NCBI GenBank assembly: GCA_963830165.1
Contig: CAWHKZ010000005.1
Span: 496,001 to 560,000, forward strand
Source of the DNA: Bog-756 sp963830165
GTDB lineage: Bacteria; Actinomycetota; Acidimicrobiia; Acidimicrobiales; RAAP-2
Reading direction: 5' to 3'
DNA length: 64,000 nt
How positions within the stretch are numbered: position 1 is the stretch's first letter; each line of letters starts with the position of its first letter. Below are positions 1 through 7,997 of the stretch, piece after piece. A program made the position numbers and the translations under genes. Below the pieces are notes generated by a model, which was not told the DNA's origin, made no database searches, and worked only from the letters and a program-made list of their open reading frames with translations.

Positions 1-1
1 C

Positions 2-40
2 AAGGGTCAGCTGCTCCAGGAGCTGTCCACCCACCTTTGA
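2..40 (+). CDS. trxA: Thioredoxin, C-terminal fragment
   Basis: Only the last twelve codons and a TGA are in the window; they read KGQLLQELSTHL. This looks like the final helix of a thioredoxin, where a Lys-Gly or Lys-Ser turn is followed by an amphipathic helix. The trxB-trxA-cwlM-parB-parA order is established for actinobacterial origins, and the next genes here are a CwlM-like protein and parB, so context supports the call more than the short peptide does. Thioredoxin is a cytoplasmic disulfide reductase; its CxxC active site would lie upstream of the window. Confidence 0.55.
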   Translation, partial: KGQLLQELSTHL

Positions 41-107
41 GCTTCCCGGTGGCCCCGTGGGGGCCACCCCGTCCGACTACGGGCCGGATCGCGGCCGTGG
101 TCGGACG

Positions 108-1094
108 ATGAGCTCCGGCCGCGAGATCCACCTCCAACTGGGGGACGAGGGTGACGCCGTCACGGACGTCCAGCGCCGCCTCGCCGAACTGGGGCTGTCA
201 CCCTGGGTCGACGGTGAGGGCCGGTTCCGTGAAGGTACCCGTGCCGCAGTCGAGGCCTTCCAGCATCGCCGGGGCCTTCGGGTCGACGGTGTGTGCGGAC
301 GCCAGACCTGGTCGGCCCTGGTCGAGGCCGGTCGCCGCCTGGGCGACCGGTTCCTCTACCGCCGTTCCCCCATGCTGCGAGGCGACGACGTGGCCGAGCT
401 CCAGCAGCGCCTCAGCGCCCTGGGGTTCGACGCCGGCCGGGTCGACGGCATCTTCGGCGACCTCACGTCGGCCGCTCTCGGCGAGTTCCAGCGCAATGCC
501 GGTCTCCCGGTCGACGGCATCGCCGGCGCCGCCACCGTGGCCGAGCTGCTGCGGTTCGGCTCACGCCACGACGGGTCCGAGCTCGTCTCGGCCGTCCGCG
601 ACCGCGAACGCCTGCGCCAGGCTCCCCGGACCCTGGCCGGGCGCAGGGTGTCGATCGGTGAGGAGGGAGGCCTCGGGGCCACCATCGGCGCCGTGCGGCG
701 CCTGCTGGTCAGCCAGGGGGCCCTGGTCACCACCCACCACCATCCCGAAGGTTCGATCCAGGCGTCCGAGGCCAACGCCGCCGGCGCCGAGGTCTTCGTG
801 GGCATCCGGGTCGGTGCCGATCAGGGTTGCTCCACCTCCTACTACGCCGGCTACCGGTACTCCTCCCCCGGCGGTCGCCGGTTGGCCGAACTGCTCCACG
901 TCGCCCTGGCCACGACGCTGGGCCTTCCCGACGGGGGAACCAACGGGATGTCGCTCCCGGTCCTGCGCGAGACCCGGATGCCGGCCGTGATCTGCGAGAT
1001 CGGTCCGGCATCGGTCCTGGTGGAGCGGGCTCCGGCCCTCGCCCGGGCCATGGTCGACTCGCTGAGCGAATGGGTCGGCACCGCCTGGGACTGA
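108..1094 (+). CDS. cwlM: CwlM-like peptidoglycan-binding pseudo-amidase
   Basis: The 328-residue protein has two peptidoglycan-binding type 1 repeats (about residues 6-70 and 85-150) and an amidase_3-like C-terminal domain (about 180-325). There is no signal peptide. The zinc ligands of true N-acetylmuramoyl-L-alanine amidases appear lost: the DPGHGG segment reads SIGEEGG and the SIHxN segment reads GIRVG. The Glu in VICEIG and the LRETRMPAV segment remain. Mycobacterial CwlM has the same losses and acts in the cytoplasm as an activator of MurA, so a regulatory role is more likely than hydrolysis. I chose the ATG at 108 because the first domain follows closely; a GTG at 57 is also in frame. 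The gene converges on parB. Confidence 0.75.
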   Translation: MSSGREIHLQLGDEGDAVTDVQRRLAELGLSPWVDGEGRFREGTRAAVEAFQHRRGLRVDGVCGRQTWSALVEAGRRLGDRFLYRRSPMLRGDDVAELQQRLSALGFDAGRVDGIFGDLTSAALGEFQRNAGLPVDGIAGAATVAELLRFGSRHDGSELVSAVRDRERLRQAPRTLAGRRVSIGEEGGLGATIGAVRRLLVSQGALVTTHHHPEGSIQASEANAAGAEVFVGIRVGADQGCSTSYYAGYRYSSPGGRRLAELLHVALATTLGLPDGGTNGMSLPVLRETRMPAVICEIGPASVLVERAPALARAMVDSLSEWVGTAWD

Positions 1095-1185
1095 GAGGGG
1101 TCCTGCCATACCGCAGGCGCCGAACGACGGCCTCTGCGGGACTCACAGCGCTCCACCTCTACCTGACCTCGGGCTTCACCGATAA

Positions 1186-1212
1186 TCCACAACCTCATGC
1201 ACAGGTTGTGGA
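1186..1212. repeat. Perfect inverted repeat with DnaA-box-like ends
   Basis: Arms TCCACAACCT (1186-1195) and AGGTTGTGGA (1203-1212) are exact reverse complements around a 7-base loop. The left arm overlaps TAATCCACA (1183-1191), one base from the DnaA box TTATCCACA. It could be a hairpin, a protein-binding dyad or a DnaA-titrating site; nothing else distinguishes these. Confidence 0.6.
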
Positions 1213-1275
1213 AGAAGCTCTACTTTGGGTTCAGGGATGTGAACTACCACTTACAGTGGTCACTGTAGCTGGGAC

Positions 1276-1293
1276 TATGTCAGTTATGTCAGT
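1276..1293. repeat. Tandem duplication of TATGTCAGT
   Basis: Two exact adjacent copies of the 9-mer lie at 1276-1284 and 1285-1293, followed by a diverged copy near 1310. They sit in the AT-rich gap just past the 3' end of parB. Function unknown. Confidence 0.6.
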
Positions 1294-1317
1294 TAACCTT
1301 ACTCTACGTGATGTCAA

Positions 1318-2313
1318 TTACAGTGCGGAGGACTCCACGCCGCCCACCATCAGCTTGTAGATCCGCTCCAGGTCCTCCAGGGTGGCGAATTCGACGACCA
1401 CCTTGCCCCGTTTGGCGGACATGTCCACCTTCACGCGAGTGTTGAGGTGGGTCGACAGGAGCTCCTCGAGCTCGAGGATCCCCGGTGGGGGCAGCTGACG
1501 GGGCCCGGGTGCTCCCCCGGACCGACCGTCGACGTCCCGCACCGATGGGACGGGAGCGGGCCCGACGTGGACTCCCCCATCCGCCGCACCGGGGAGGAAG
1601 CCGGGTCCGTCCAGGTCACGCACCACACCGTTGGCCTCGTCGTTGTGTGCCCGGACCAGGTCCTCGATGGTCCGCACGGTGAGGCCGTCGGCCACCACCT
1701 GTCGGGCCAGGACCTCCTGGTAGCCGCGATCGGGGGTGCCGAGCAGGGCACGGGCATGGCCGGGGCTGATCTGGCCCTCGGCCAGGAGACGTTGAACCCC
1801 GGAGGGGAGCTGCAGCAGGCGGATGATGTTGGTGACGGCCGTGCGACTCTTGCCCACGCGGGTGGCCACCTGGTCGTGCGTGAATCCGAACTCCTCAATG
1901 AGCTGCTGGTAGGCCGCCGCCTCCTCCAGCACGTTGAGATCCTGGCGGTGGAGGTTCTCCACAAGGGCCTGCTCGAGGCTGTGGGTGTCGTCCGAGGTCT
2001 GGATGAGGACCGGGATCGTGTGGAGGCCGGCGCGCCGGGAGGCCCGCCAGCGACGCTCGCCGGCGATGAGCTCGAACTCGTCGGACTCCTCCCCCCCGAT
2101 GCGACGTACCAGTACCGGCTGGAGGACGCCGAGCTCCTTGATCGACGCGGCCAACGACGCCATCGTGTCCTCGTCGAAATTGACCCGCGGCTGACGGGGA
2201 TTCGGCCTGATGTTTCCGATCGGAACTTCGCGGAGCGCAGACGTGCGATCGCCCATGACCTCGGTGGGGATGAGGGCGCTCAGGCCCTTCCCCAGCCCGC
2301 TACGACGTGCCAC
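1318..2313 (-). CDS. parB: Chromosome partitioning protein ParB
   Basis: The 331-residue protein binds parS, spreads along DNA as a CTP-dependent clamp and stimulates ParA. Visible features are the N-terminal ParA-activating segment (MARRSGLGKGLSALIP), the ParB/Srx nucleotide-binding fold with GERRWRA at about 85-91, a helix-turn-helix at about 145-166 (DQVATRVGKSRTAVTNII), a variable linker and a C-terminal dimerisation segment. It starts with GTG at 2313 and overlaps the end of parA by 14 bases, so the two are cotranscribed and probably translationally coupled. Its targets are the parS sites at 3659 and 5023. Confidence 0.97.
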   Translation of the reverse strand: MARRSGLGKGLSALIPTEVMGDRTSALREVPIGNIRPNPRQPRVNFDEDTMASLAASIKELGVLQPVLVRRIGGEESDEFELIAGERRWRASRRAGLHTIPVLIQTSDDTHSLEQALVENLHRQDLNVLEEAAAYQQLIEEFGFTHDQVATRVGKSRTAVTNIIRLLQLPSGVQRLLAEGQISPGHARALLGTPDRGYQEVLARQVVADGLTVRTIEDLVRAHNDEANGVVRDLDGPGFLPGAADGGVHVGPAPVPSVRDVDGRSGGAPGPRQLPPPGILELEELLSTHLNTRVKVDMSAKRGKVVVEFATLEDLERIYKLMVGGVESSAL

Positions 2314-3580
2314 CGCTGACCTCCTTGGCTAGTTCCCTGTAGGCAATGGCCCCGCGGGACGCAGGGTCGAACGCTGTGATCGGCTGCCCGAACGACGGGG
2401 CCTCGGACAGACGGACGGTCCGTGGGATCACGATCCGGCACACCTTGTTCCCGAAGTGGTTCCGGACCTCGGAGGCCACCTGGTCGGCCAGCTTGGTCCG
2501 GGCGTCGTACATCGTCAGGACGATGGTCGAGATGTCGAGCCGGGGGTTGAGGTTCGAAGCCACGAGGTGCACGTTGCGCATCAACTGACTGAGGCCTTCG
2601 AGGGCGTAGTACTCACACTGGATGGGGACGAGTACCTCGTCGGCCGCCGCCAGAGCGTTGACTGTGATGAGGCCGAGCGACGGGGGACAGTCGATGAGGA
2701 CGTAGTCGAACTCGTCGATGACCGTCTCGATGGCCCTCTTGAGTTTGAGCTCCCGACTGAATGCCGGGACCAACTCGATCTCGGCTCCAGCCAGGGCGAT
2801 GGTCGCGGGAGCCACGAAAAGATTCTTCATGCTGGTGGGCTCGACACAGTCTTCGAGCGACGAGTCCCGCATCAGGACGTCGTACATCGAGAGTTCGAAG
2901 TTCCGGGCGTCGATGCCGAGTCCCGTCGTGGCGTTGCCCTGCGGGTCCAGGTCGATGACCAGCACCCGGAAGCCGAGCTCGGCCAGAGCCGCACCCAGAT
3001 TGACCGACGTCGTGGTCTTGCCCACCCCGCCCTTCTGGTTGGCGACGGCCATGACCCTGGGAAGGGGATTGCCCGAAGCTGCTTGGGGCTGGCGGCCGGC
3101 GGGGGCGGCGGACTCCTCCTCACCTAGCCCGGCGGCCGCAGCCGGCTGACCGGCACCGGTGGCGTCTGAGGCGACCTCGGCTCCGGACACTTCCGGAGCC
3201 CCCACTTCTACCGGTGCCTCGACGGCAACGGGCGGCGGTGCGGAGGCGGTCGTGACCTGCCGGGCCGCGGCCTCCGGCTCCTCCGTCGACGGCGAAGCGG
3301 CGGTATCGCCCACTCCGCTTTCCGACGTGTCCTCATCAGCATCGACTCCGGTCGCTCCGTCGACACTGGCCGGGTCATCCGCATGGGCCCGGGCATCCAC
3401 ATCGGGCTGTTCATTCTCCGTGGGAGCATCCCGTGTGCGCTCCGCCTCTGCCGGCTGGGGCTCGGAACTCTTGAGCACGATGACGGACCCCTTGCCACTC
3501 GACGAACTCGCTTCTGTCGATCCGTCGGAGGGGGGACTCGGAGGGAATGGCCTGTTCCGACCACGACGTCGGCCGCGCAT
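2300..3580 (-). CDS. parA: Chromosome partitioning ATPase ParA (Soj) with long N-terminal extension
   Basis: The ATPase half starts near residue 175: deviant Walker A KGGVGKTT at about 183-190, the LVIDLDPQGNATTGLG motif, YVLIDCPPSLG, and the nonspecific-DNA-binding Arg-containing C-terminal region. Together with ParB it segregates replicated origins. I chose the ATG at 3580 because a GAGGAG Shine-Dalgarno sits about 8 bases upstream; an ATG at 3658 has no such site. The chosen start gives 426 residues, of which the first 170 or so are low-complexity Ala, Pro, Glu, Asp and Ser, with a basic RGRRRGR start. Usual Soj proteins are 250-330 residues. A perfect parS lies about 80 bases upstream. 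Confidence 0.95.
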   Translation of the reverse strand: MRGRRRGRNRPFPPSPPSDGSTEASSSSGKGSVIVLKSSEPQPAEAERTRDAPTENEQPDVDARAHADDPASVDGATGVDADEDTSESGVGDTAASPSTEEPEAAARQVTTASAPPPVAVEAPVEVGAPEVSGAEVASDATGAGQPAAAAGLGEEESAAPAGRQPQAASGNPLPRVMAVANQKGGVGKTTTSVNLGAALAELGFRVLVIDLDPQGNATTGLGIDARNFELSMYDVLMRDSSLEDCVEPTSMKNLFVAPATIALAGAEIELVPAFSRELKLKRAIETVIDEFDYVLIDCPPSLGLITVNALAAADEVLVPIQCEYYALEGLSQLMRNVHLVASNLNPRLDISTIVLTMYDARTKLADQVASEVRNHFGNKVCRIVIPRTVRLSEAPSFGQPITAFDPASRGAIAYRELAKEVSGGTS

Positions 3581-3658
3581 TATCGTCTCCTCGAGTAGGC
3601 AGGGTGCAAGGGCTTCATACTCCCTTGCCACCAACCCCAGGTCAAGCATTCCGGGCAA

Positions 3659-3674
3659 TGTTTCACGTGAAACA
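3659..3674. other. parS: parS centromere site 1
   Basis: TGTTTCACGTGAAACA is a perfect 16-bp palindrome identical to the canonical bacterial parS consensus. It lies just upstream of parA, where parS sites are expected, and is the likely loading point for ParB. Confidence 0.96.
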
Positions 3675-4366
3675 TGAGACTTTCACCCGAGGGGCCTGAT
3701 TCGTCGCTGCCGACAGCCCTCTCCCCCACCGATGACCACCTCCAGGGGGAAGTACCGGGGGTGTCATCGATGATGCCCACCGAGGATCCGACCGCCACGC
3801 CGGGTCCCCAATCTGATGCCGGTCCACGACGTGGTCCCGAAGACGGACGAGTCCGGATGCACCCTCCCGAGCTCGGAGGAGCGTGAGCGTGTATGCGTTT
3901 CGAACGACCCAGGTCGATCCCGCCGACGGGATGATGACCGTAGTGAGCCGTCCCACCTGGGCCCGGTGGCGCATCGTGCAGCTCGTGCTCGCTGGGCGAG
4001 GCGGACGCCGAGCGCGGGGGAGTGACAGCCGGACCCGGGCGGGGAATGGCCCGAGGATCCGAAACTCGGTTGCCGGCCGATCGACCGCTCCGGCGAACGT
4101 GGTCTCGAATCCCGGAGCATGACCTGCCTACAGGCCGACGATCCTGCGCCCTGGTGAGAAACGTCATCTCGCCGATGGCGCGATCCCACGAAAAGGGTCG
4201 ACTCTCCCCCGCCCGCAACGTGCATTCGATCCCACCCCGTCGCGGCGGGCCCCACGATCGGCGATCCACCAGCTGACGGGCGTCCGGGACCTCCGACCCT
4301 CTGCAGGGCGGTGATGGCCCGGACCTCCGGAACAAGGCGGATCGCAGACCGTTGCACTTGCACTCA

Positions 4367-4423
4367 TCCCCGCCGAACGTGCCGTGCGGCCCCTTCGTCC
4401 CCGCCGAACGTGCCGTGCGGCCC
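4367..4423. repeat. 26-bp direct repeat, period 31
   Basis: Copies at 4367-4392 and 4398-4423 are identical over 26 bases; the core reads CCGCCGAACGTGCCGTGCGG. The copies are separated by 5 bases. Only two copies are present, so it is not a CRISPR array. Confidence 0.85.
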
Positions 4424-4832
4424 TATGGCGTCCCGTGAACAGAGGGCCCGGGGTGACGAGATGTCCCAGGTCGGAGGTCCCCCAGGCGGCGAGCACCGGA
4501 AAGGGGTCTCCCGACCCCGGGATCACCGACATGGAGGCCGAGCCTCGGGGCGGACATCCACGATTCCCTCGGGCCGGCTCCCATCAGAAGCACGAGGGGG
4601 AGAGCCTCCGATCCTCCTCGGATGCACAATCTCCGATCCGGATCCCGGAGCACGAATCCGAGGGCAGGACGGCTGGAGAAGAGGTGGTTGACCGAACTTC
4701 ACCCTGCGGCACTCGACACCGGTCGTCACCGCCGGTGATTCGGCCCGTTGACGGTGCGAACTGGGGGAGTGGCCACGGATCCCCACTCCGCTCCATCGTG
4801 CCGCCGTTTCCCCCACACCCGGCGGGGCCGGC

Positions 4833-4868
4833 AGGGCCAGTAGGGCCAGTAGGGCCAGTAGGGCCAGT
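4833..4868. repeat. Four tandem copies of AGGGCCAGT
   Basis: Exact 9-mers run at 4833-4841, 4842-4850, 4851-4859 and 4860-4868, with a degenerate copy on the left. On the minus strand one frame would read Gly-Pro-Thr repeats, but no supporting gene signals exist. This is a simple-sequence minisatellite whose copy number may vary between strains. Confidence 0.85.
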
Positions 4869-5022
4869 AGGGGTCAACGTTCACGGTCTCATCCGAGCGA
4901 CTGGACGGGATCGATCCGCGCCGTGCACACCCACCCCCAAGCGGTCCACATCGACGATCCACGACGAGGGCGCCCGAAGGCTCTCCGTTCCTGAGCCGAC
5001 AATCCGAGTCGATCCTCCCGGA

Positions 5023-5038
5023 TGTTCCACGTGAAACA
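5023..5038. other. parS: parS centromere site 2
   Basis: TGTTCCACGTGAAACA differs from the perfect palindrome by one base and is a common natural parS variant. It sits in the intergenic space past the end of rsmG, about 1.36 kb from site 1. Confidence 0.94.
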
Positions 5039-5080
5039 TCACCGATCCAGACGCAGTTCCCTCCGCGGGGAAAGGGGCAC

Positions 5081-5764
5081 TCAGAAGGCCGGGCGCTTCA
5101 CGGGAACGCCCACCCGGCGGGGATACCGCTCGTCCAGCGCACCGATCTTGTGCAGGACCTGGTAACCGAACCGTTCCTCAGGACGCACGGACCCGACAGG
5201 CTCCAGTCCGAGACGCCTCAACCCGGATTCGGGCCAGCGCTCAAGGGTGGGGGAGTCCGGGGGCTCGGAGATGACCATGAGGCCACCGACCTCGAGGAAT
5301 GACGCTCCGCACTCCGCCGTCGCTGCGGGGATCCCGAACGACCTCGAGGTCACAGCACCGAAGCTCTCCCGCAGGTCGGGATCCCTGCCCAGCTCCTCGG
5401 CGCGCCCCCGGATCACCTCCGCCCGGGCGGCGGCCAGCCAACCCTCCACCACCTCGATGAGAAAAGCTGTCCGCCGTTCATTGGCGTCCATCAGCACGAC
5501 CCTCGACTCCGGCCAACACGACACGAGAACGAGCCCGGGGACTCCACCCCCGGTTCCCAGGTCGATCACGCTGTCCGGAGGCCTCCCCAGCTCGGCCTCG
5601 AGCGTCTCGACGAACCCGAGTGCATGATCGACCTGGTCCTCGATGGGCATGGCTCCGAGGAATCCCTGCTCGAACGATCGTTGCAGCACGGAGGTGAGTG
5701 CGGGTTCGACCTGCGCCCTCCGTCGCTCGAGCCACCCTGGTGAACTGCGCTCATCGTCGTTCAC
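5081..5764 (-). CDS. rsmG: 16S rRNA (guanine-527-N7)-methyltransferase RsmG
   Basis: RsmG (GidB) transfers a methyl group from S-adenosylmethionine to N7 of G527 in 16S rRNA. The 227-residue protein has the class I methyltransferase glycine motif DLGTGGGVPGL (about 69-79), the acidic VVLMDANERRTAFL strand-loop that binds the cofactor ribose, the VTSRSF motif, and the C-terminal RYPRRVGVPVKRP tail characteristic of the family. The GTG start at 5764 is preceded by GAGGGA. It lies in the conserved yidC-jag-rsmG-parA order, 140 bases downstream of jag. Loss of RsmG in other bacteria gives low-level streptomycin resistance. Confidence 0.95.
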   Translation of the reverse strand: MNDDERSSPGWLERRRAQVEPALTSVLQRSFEQGFLGAMPIEDQVDHALGFVETLEAELGRPPDSVIDLGTGGGVPGLVLVSCWPESRVVLMDANERRTAFLIEVVEGWLAAARAEVIRGRAEELGRDPDLRESFGAVTSRSFGIPAATAECGASFLEVGGLMVISEPPDSPTLERWPESGLRRLGLEPVGSVRPEERFGYQVLHKIGALDERYPRRVGVPVKRPAF

Positions 5765-5900
5765 GGCTCTGTCCCTCCCCCATCCTGCTCAGGGCCGGAG
5801 TACGAACGCTGGCCGTCGTGGCCCCGTCTCCCCCCGGACGCGACCGTGGCACCGGAGATACCGGTGCCACGGTTCCAGGCTCTTCGACTGCTCGACCTGG

Positions 5901-6866
5901 TCAGGCCGGGGCAATCACCACGTAGCGGCTCGGCTCCACGCCGTCCGATCGGGTCTCCACACCCTCGATCTCATTGACCGTGTCATGGATGACCTTGCGA
6001 TCGGCTGGAGACATCGGCTCGAGAGCCCGCTCCTCACCTGAGCTCTTGACATCCTCGACGATCCCCTCGGCAAACCGACGGAGAGCGGCGTTCCGCTTCT
6101 CCCGGTAACCGCCGACGTCGACCAGGATGCGATCCGTGCGGTTCTCGGACTGGCGCTGGACGAACGTCCGGGTCAGGTCCTGCACGGCTGCCAGGGTGGC
6201 ACCCCGAGGGCCCACGAGCAGGCCCAGGTCGTCGCCGACAGCTGCCACCTGGACGGTGTCCTCGTCGACCTCCGAATAGGAGACCTCTGCGTCGAGTCCG
6301 AACTCCCGGACGAGTCCGGACAGGAACTGCTGCGCCGCCTCGCCCTGCTGCTCCAGTGTCAATGACTCTTCCATGCTGTCCTCACGTTCTCCGGACGGGC
6401 GTCCAGATCCTTGCTCTCGCTGTTGTTTCGACTGGCTGCTCCCGGACGACCTGCCGCCCCGGGACCGGCTCTTCCGGTTCCCACCGCCGTTACCGTTGGA
6501 CCCGGCGGCCACTGCGACCTCGGGGGAACCCTCGACCGTCGCTCCATCCTCGTCGGCCCGCTGGGCCTTTTCGTCGCGGCTGCGTTCGCTCCCGTTCCTA
6601 CCGCCCGAACCGGAGGAACGGGAGCGATCCCCGCCACCGCCCTCGCGCTTGCGGTCTGGTCGCGGCCTGCGGGCCCGCTTCGGTGGAGGGGCGACAGGAC
6701 GGACCCGGGCCTGAACGCGCGCCTCGCCCCGTAGTCGGCCGAACAACCCCGCCTTGGGTTCGCTCAGTACGACGAACTCTGCGTCGTCCTCAGCCACCCC
6801 CAGCATGTCGAGGACCGACTCCTTCGCCTCGACCAGGGACTTCCCGCTTGCTTCCACCCACTCCAC
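5901..6866 (-). CDS. jag: Jag/KhpB RNA-binding protein (Jag-N, KH, R3H)
   Basis: The 321-residue protein has a Jag-N domain (about 1-50, with KAGLFGRLRGEARVQARV), a long linker of about 110 residues rich in Arg, Ser, Gly and Glu, a KH domain (about 175-250, including LGLLVGPRGATLAAVQDL in the GxxG position) and a C-terminal R3H domain (about 255-321, with REKRNAALRRFA and EPMSPADRKVIHD). KhpB/EloR relatives bind RNA and help control cell elongation. The GTG at 6866 lies 3 bases past the yidC stop, so translation is probably coupled. A second in-frame GTG three codons later has a better-placed purine stretch and may be the true start. Confidence 0.93.
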   Translation of the reverse strand: MEWVEASGKSLVEAKESVLDMLGVAEDDAEFVVLSEPKAGLFGRLRGEARVQARVRPVAPPPKRARRPRPDRKREGGGGDRSRSSGSGGRNGSERSRDEKAQRADEDGATVEGSPEVAVAAGSNGNGGGNRKSRSRGGRSSGSSQSKQQREQGSGRPSGEREDSMEESLTLEQQGEAAQQFLSGLVREFGLDAEVSYSEVDEDTVQVAAVGDDLGLLVGPRGATLAAVQDLTRTFVQRQSENRTDRILVDVGGYREKRNAALRRFAEGIVEDVKSSGEERALEPMSPADRKVIHDTVNEIEGVETRSDGVEPSRYVVIAPA

Positions 6867-6869
6867 CTG

Positions 6870-7997
6870 TCAGCGCGCCTTTCGCTCTTTTTTGGCCTTT
6901 GACCGGGGGTGCTGCTTCTTGACCTCCCCGGATTCGGAACCGTTGCCCGCGACCGCACCCTTGCCGTTTCCGTTGGACGCCGGTGTCCTGCCGTTGGTCG
7001 ACGACTTGCCCGTTCCCGACTTGGTCGTGCCGCCCGACGGTTTCGGCTTGGGCAGGGCCTTCTCCGCGGTGTCGATCCCGCTGTCCCGCTCCTTCGACGC
7101 CGAGATCGCCCGCGGCTTGCCCGAGCCCGAAGGGGCGGGCGTATTCGGGCCGGCCACGATGCCCTTCCGGAACAGCACTTCCTGCGTCCCGATCCGGATG
7201 GCGCTGGAAACGATGAAATAGACATTGAGAATTGCGGCAACATTAAGGTAAATAAACCCGAAGATGAGCGGCATGTATTTCTGCAACATGGCCGCCTGAG
7301 GATTGGCTTGATTTGCCTGTGGATTCCGGGCATTCAGGCGGGCCATCTGCAGATATTGGAGACCGACGGCCCCCGCCACCAGGAGGGCGTAGGGGATGTA
7401 GTCCACCGGGGATGCGTGGTGGGAGAGCAGCTTGGCGGCGAAGTTGAGCCCTCCCGACATGAGCTGGCCGTGGGCCTGCACGATGTCGGTGTACATCTTC
7501 GTGGTCGGGGAGATGTACCGGGGAAGGGCGCAGACCGACTCCGCGCACTTGCTCGGCCGGTTCGAGATGAACACCCCGTTCTGGTAGGTGTACGGAAGGG
7601 CGACGCCTTTGCCAACGGTGTTCGTGATCCCGCGGATCACGCTGTACAACATGAAGAAGAACGGCATCTGCAACAGCATCGGAAGACACCCGGATGCCGG
7701 GTTGACATTGTGCTCTTTGTAGAGCTTCATCATTTCTTCGTTGAGAACGGTCCTGTTCTCAGGGCCTTTGTACTTCTGCTGCAGCTTCTTCATCTCCGGC
7801 CCGAGGGCCTGCATGGCCGCCATGTTCTTCGTGCTCTTGACCGTGAGCGGTGTGAGCGCCGCCATCACCACGATCGTGAGCAGCGCCACCGCGACGGGGT
7901 AGCTCGGGATGAGGGCGAAGAAGAACGCCAGGATCTCGGCGATGAATTTCAGGATCGGCTGGAATACCCCACCGATGTCATGGGTCAGCGAACTCAT
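6870..7997 (-). CDS. yidC: Membrane protein insertase YidC
   Basis: YidC/Oxa1 inserts proteins into the inner membrane, alone or with SecYEG. The 375-residue protein has an N-terminal membrane segment (about 18-50), the cytoplasmic coiled region (MKKLQQKYKGPENRTVLNEE), the conserved NVNPASGCLPMLLQMPFFF segment (about 97-115) and later hydrophobic helices near 195-215 and 240-270. After about residue 285 comes a Ser/Gly/Lys-rich tail that ends in a strongly basic stretch (SKAKKERKAR), a likely ribosome contact. Its ATG overlaps the stop of the preceding rnpA-yidD frame as ATGA, indicating coupled translation. Confidence 0.96.
   Translation of the reverse strand: MSSLTHDIGGVFQPILKFIAEILAFFFALIPSYPVAVALLTIVVMAALTPLTVKSTKNMAAMQALGPEMKKLQQKYKGPENRTVLNEEMMKLYKEHNVNPASGCLPMLLQMPFFFMLYSVIRGITNTVGKGVALPYTYQNGVFISNRPSKCAESVCALPRYISPTTKMYTDIVQAHGQLMSGGLNFAAKLLSHHASPVDYIPYALLVAGAVGLQYLQMARLNARNPQANQANPQAAMLQKYMPLIFGFIYLNVAAILNVYFIVSSAIRIGTQEVLFRKGIVAGPNTPAPSGSGKPRAISASKERDSGIDTAEKALPKPKPSGGTTKSGTGKSSTNGRTPASNGNGKGAVAGNGSESGEVKKQHPRSKAKKERKAR

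Larger units (their letters stand above)
1095..1317. other. AT-rich gap between convergent cwlM and parB
   Basis: No gene is visible. The right half is clearly richer in A and T than its surroundings. It holds a 10-bp-arm inverted repeat, two further short dyads (arms at 1246-1251/1255-1260 and 1253-1258/1261-1266) and a 9-bp tandem duplication. Since both flanking genes end here it may stop transcription from both sides, though no T-run follows a hairpin. Confidence 0.5.
3675..5022. other. Gene-free 1.35-kb region between two parS sites
   Basis: Open frames here overlap on both strands, lack ribosome-binding sites and give Arg/Pro/Gly/Ser-rich translations typical of random GC-rich sequence. 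I see no recognisable domain and no RNA gene. The region contains a 26-bp direct repeat (period 31) and four tandem copies of a 9-mer. A structural or centromere-like role is possible but unproven. Confidence 0.6.

Noticed and set aside
4367..4423. CRISPR array
   Set aside because: Only two copies with a 5-base gap and no cas genes.
4584..4877. Collagen-like Gly-Pro-Thr repeat protein on the minus strand
   Set aside because: The repeat is only the translation of the 9-bp minisatellite; the rest of the frame is random-looking and has no ribosome site.
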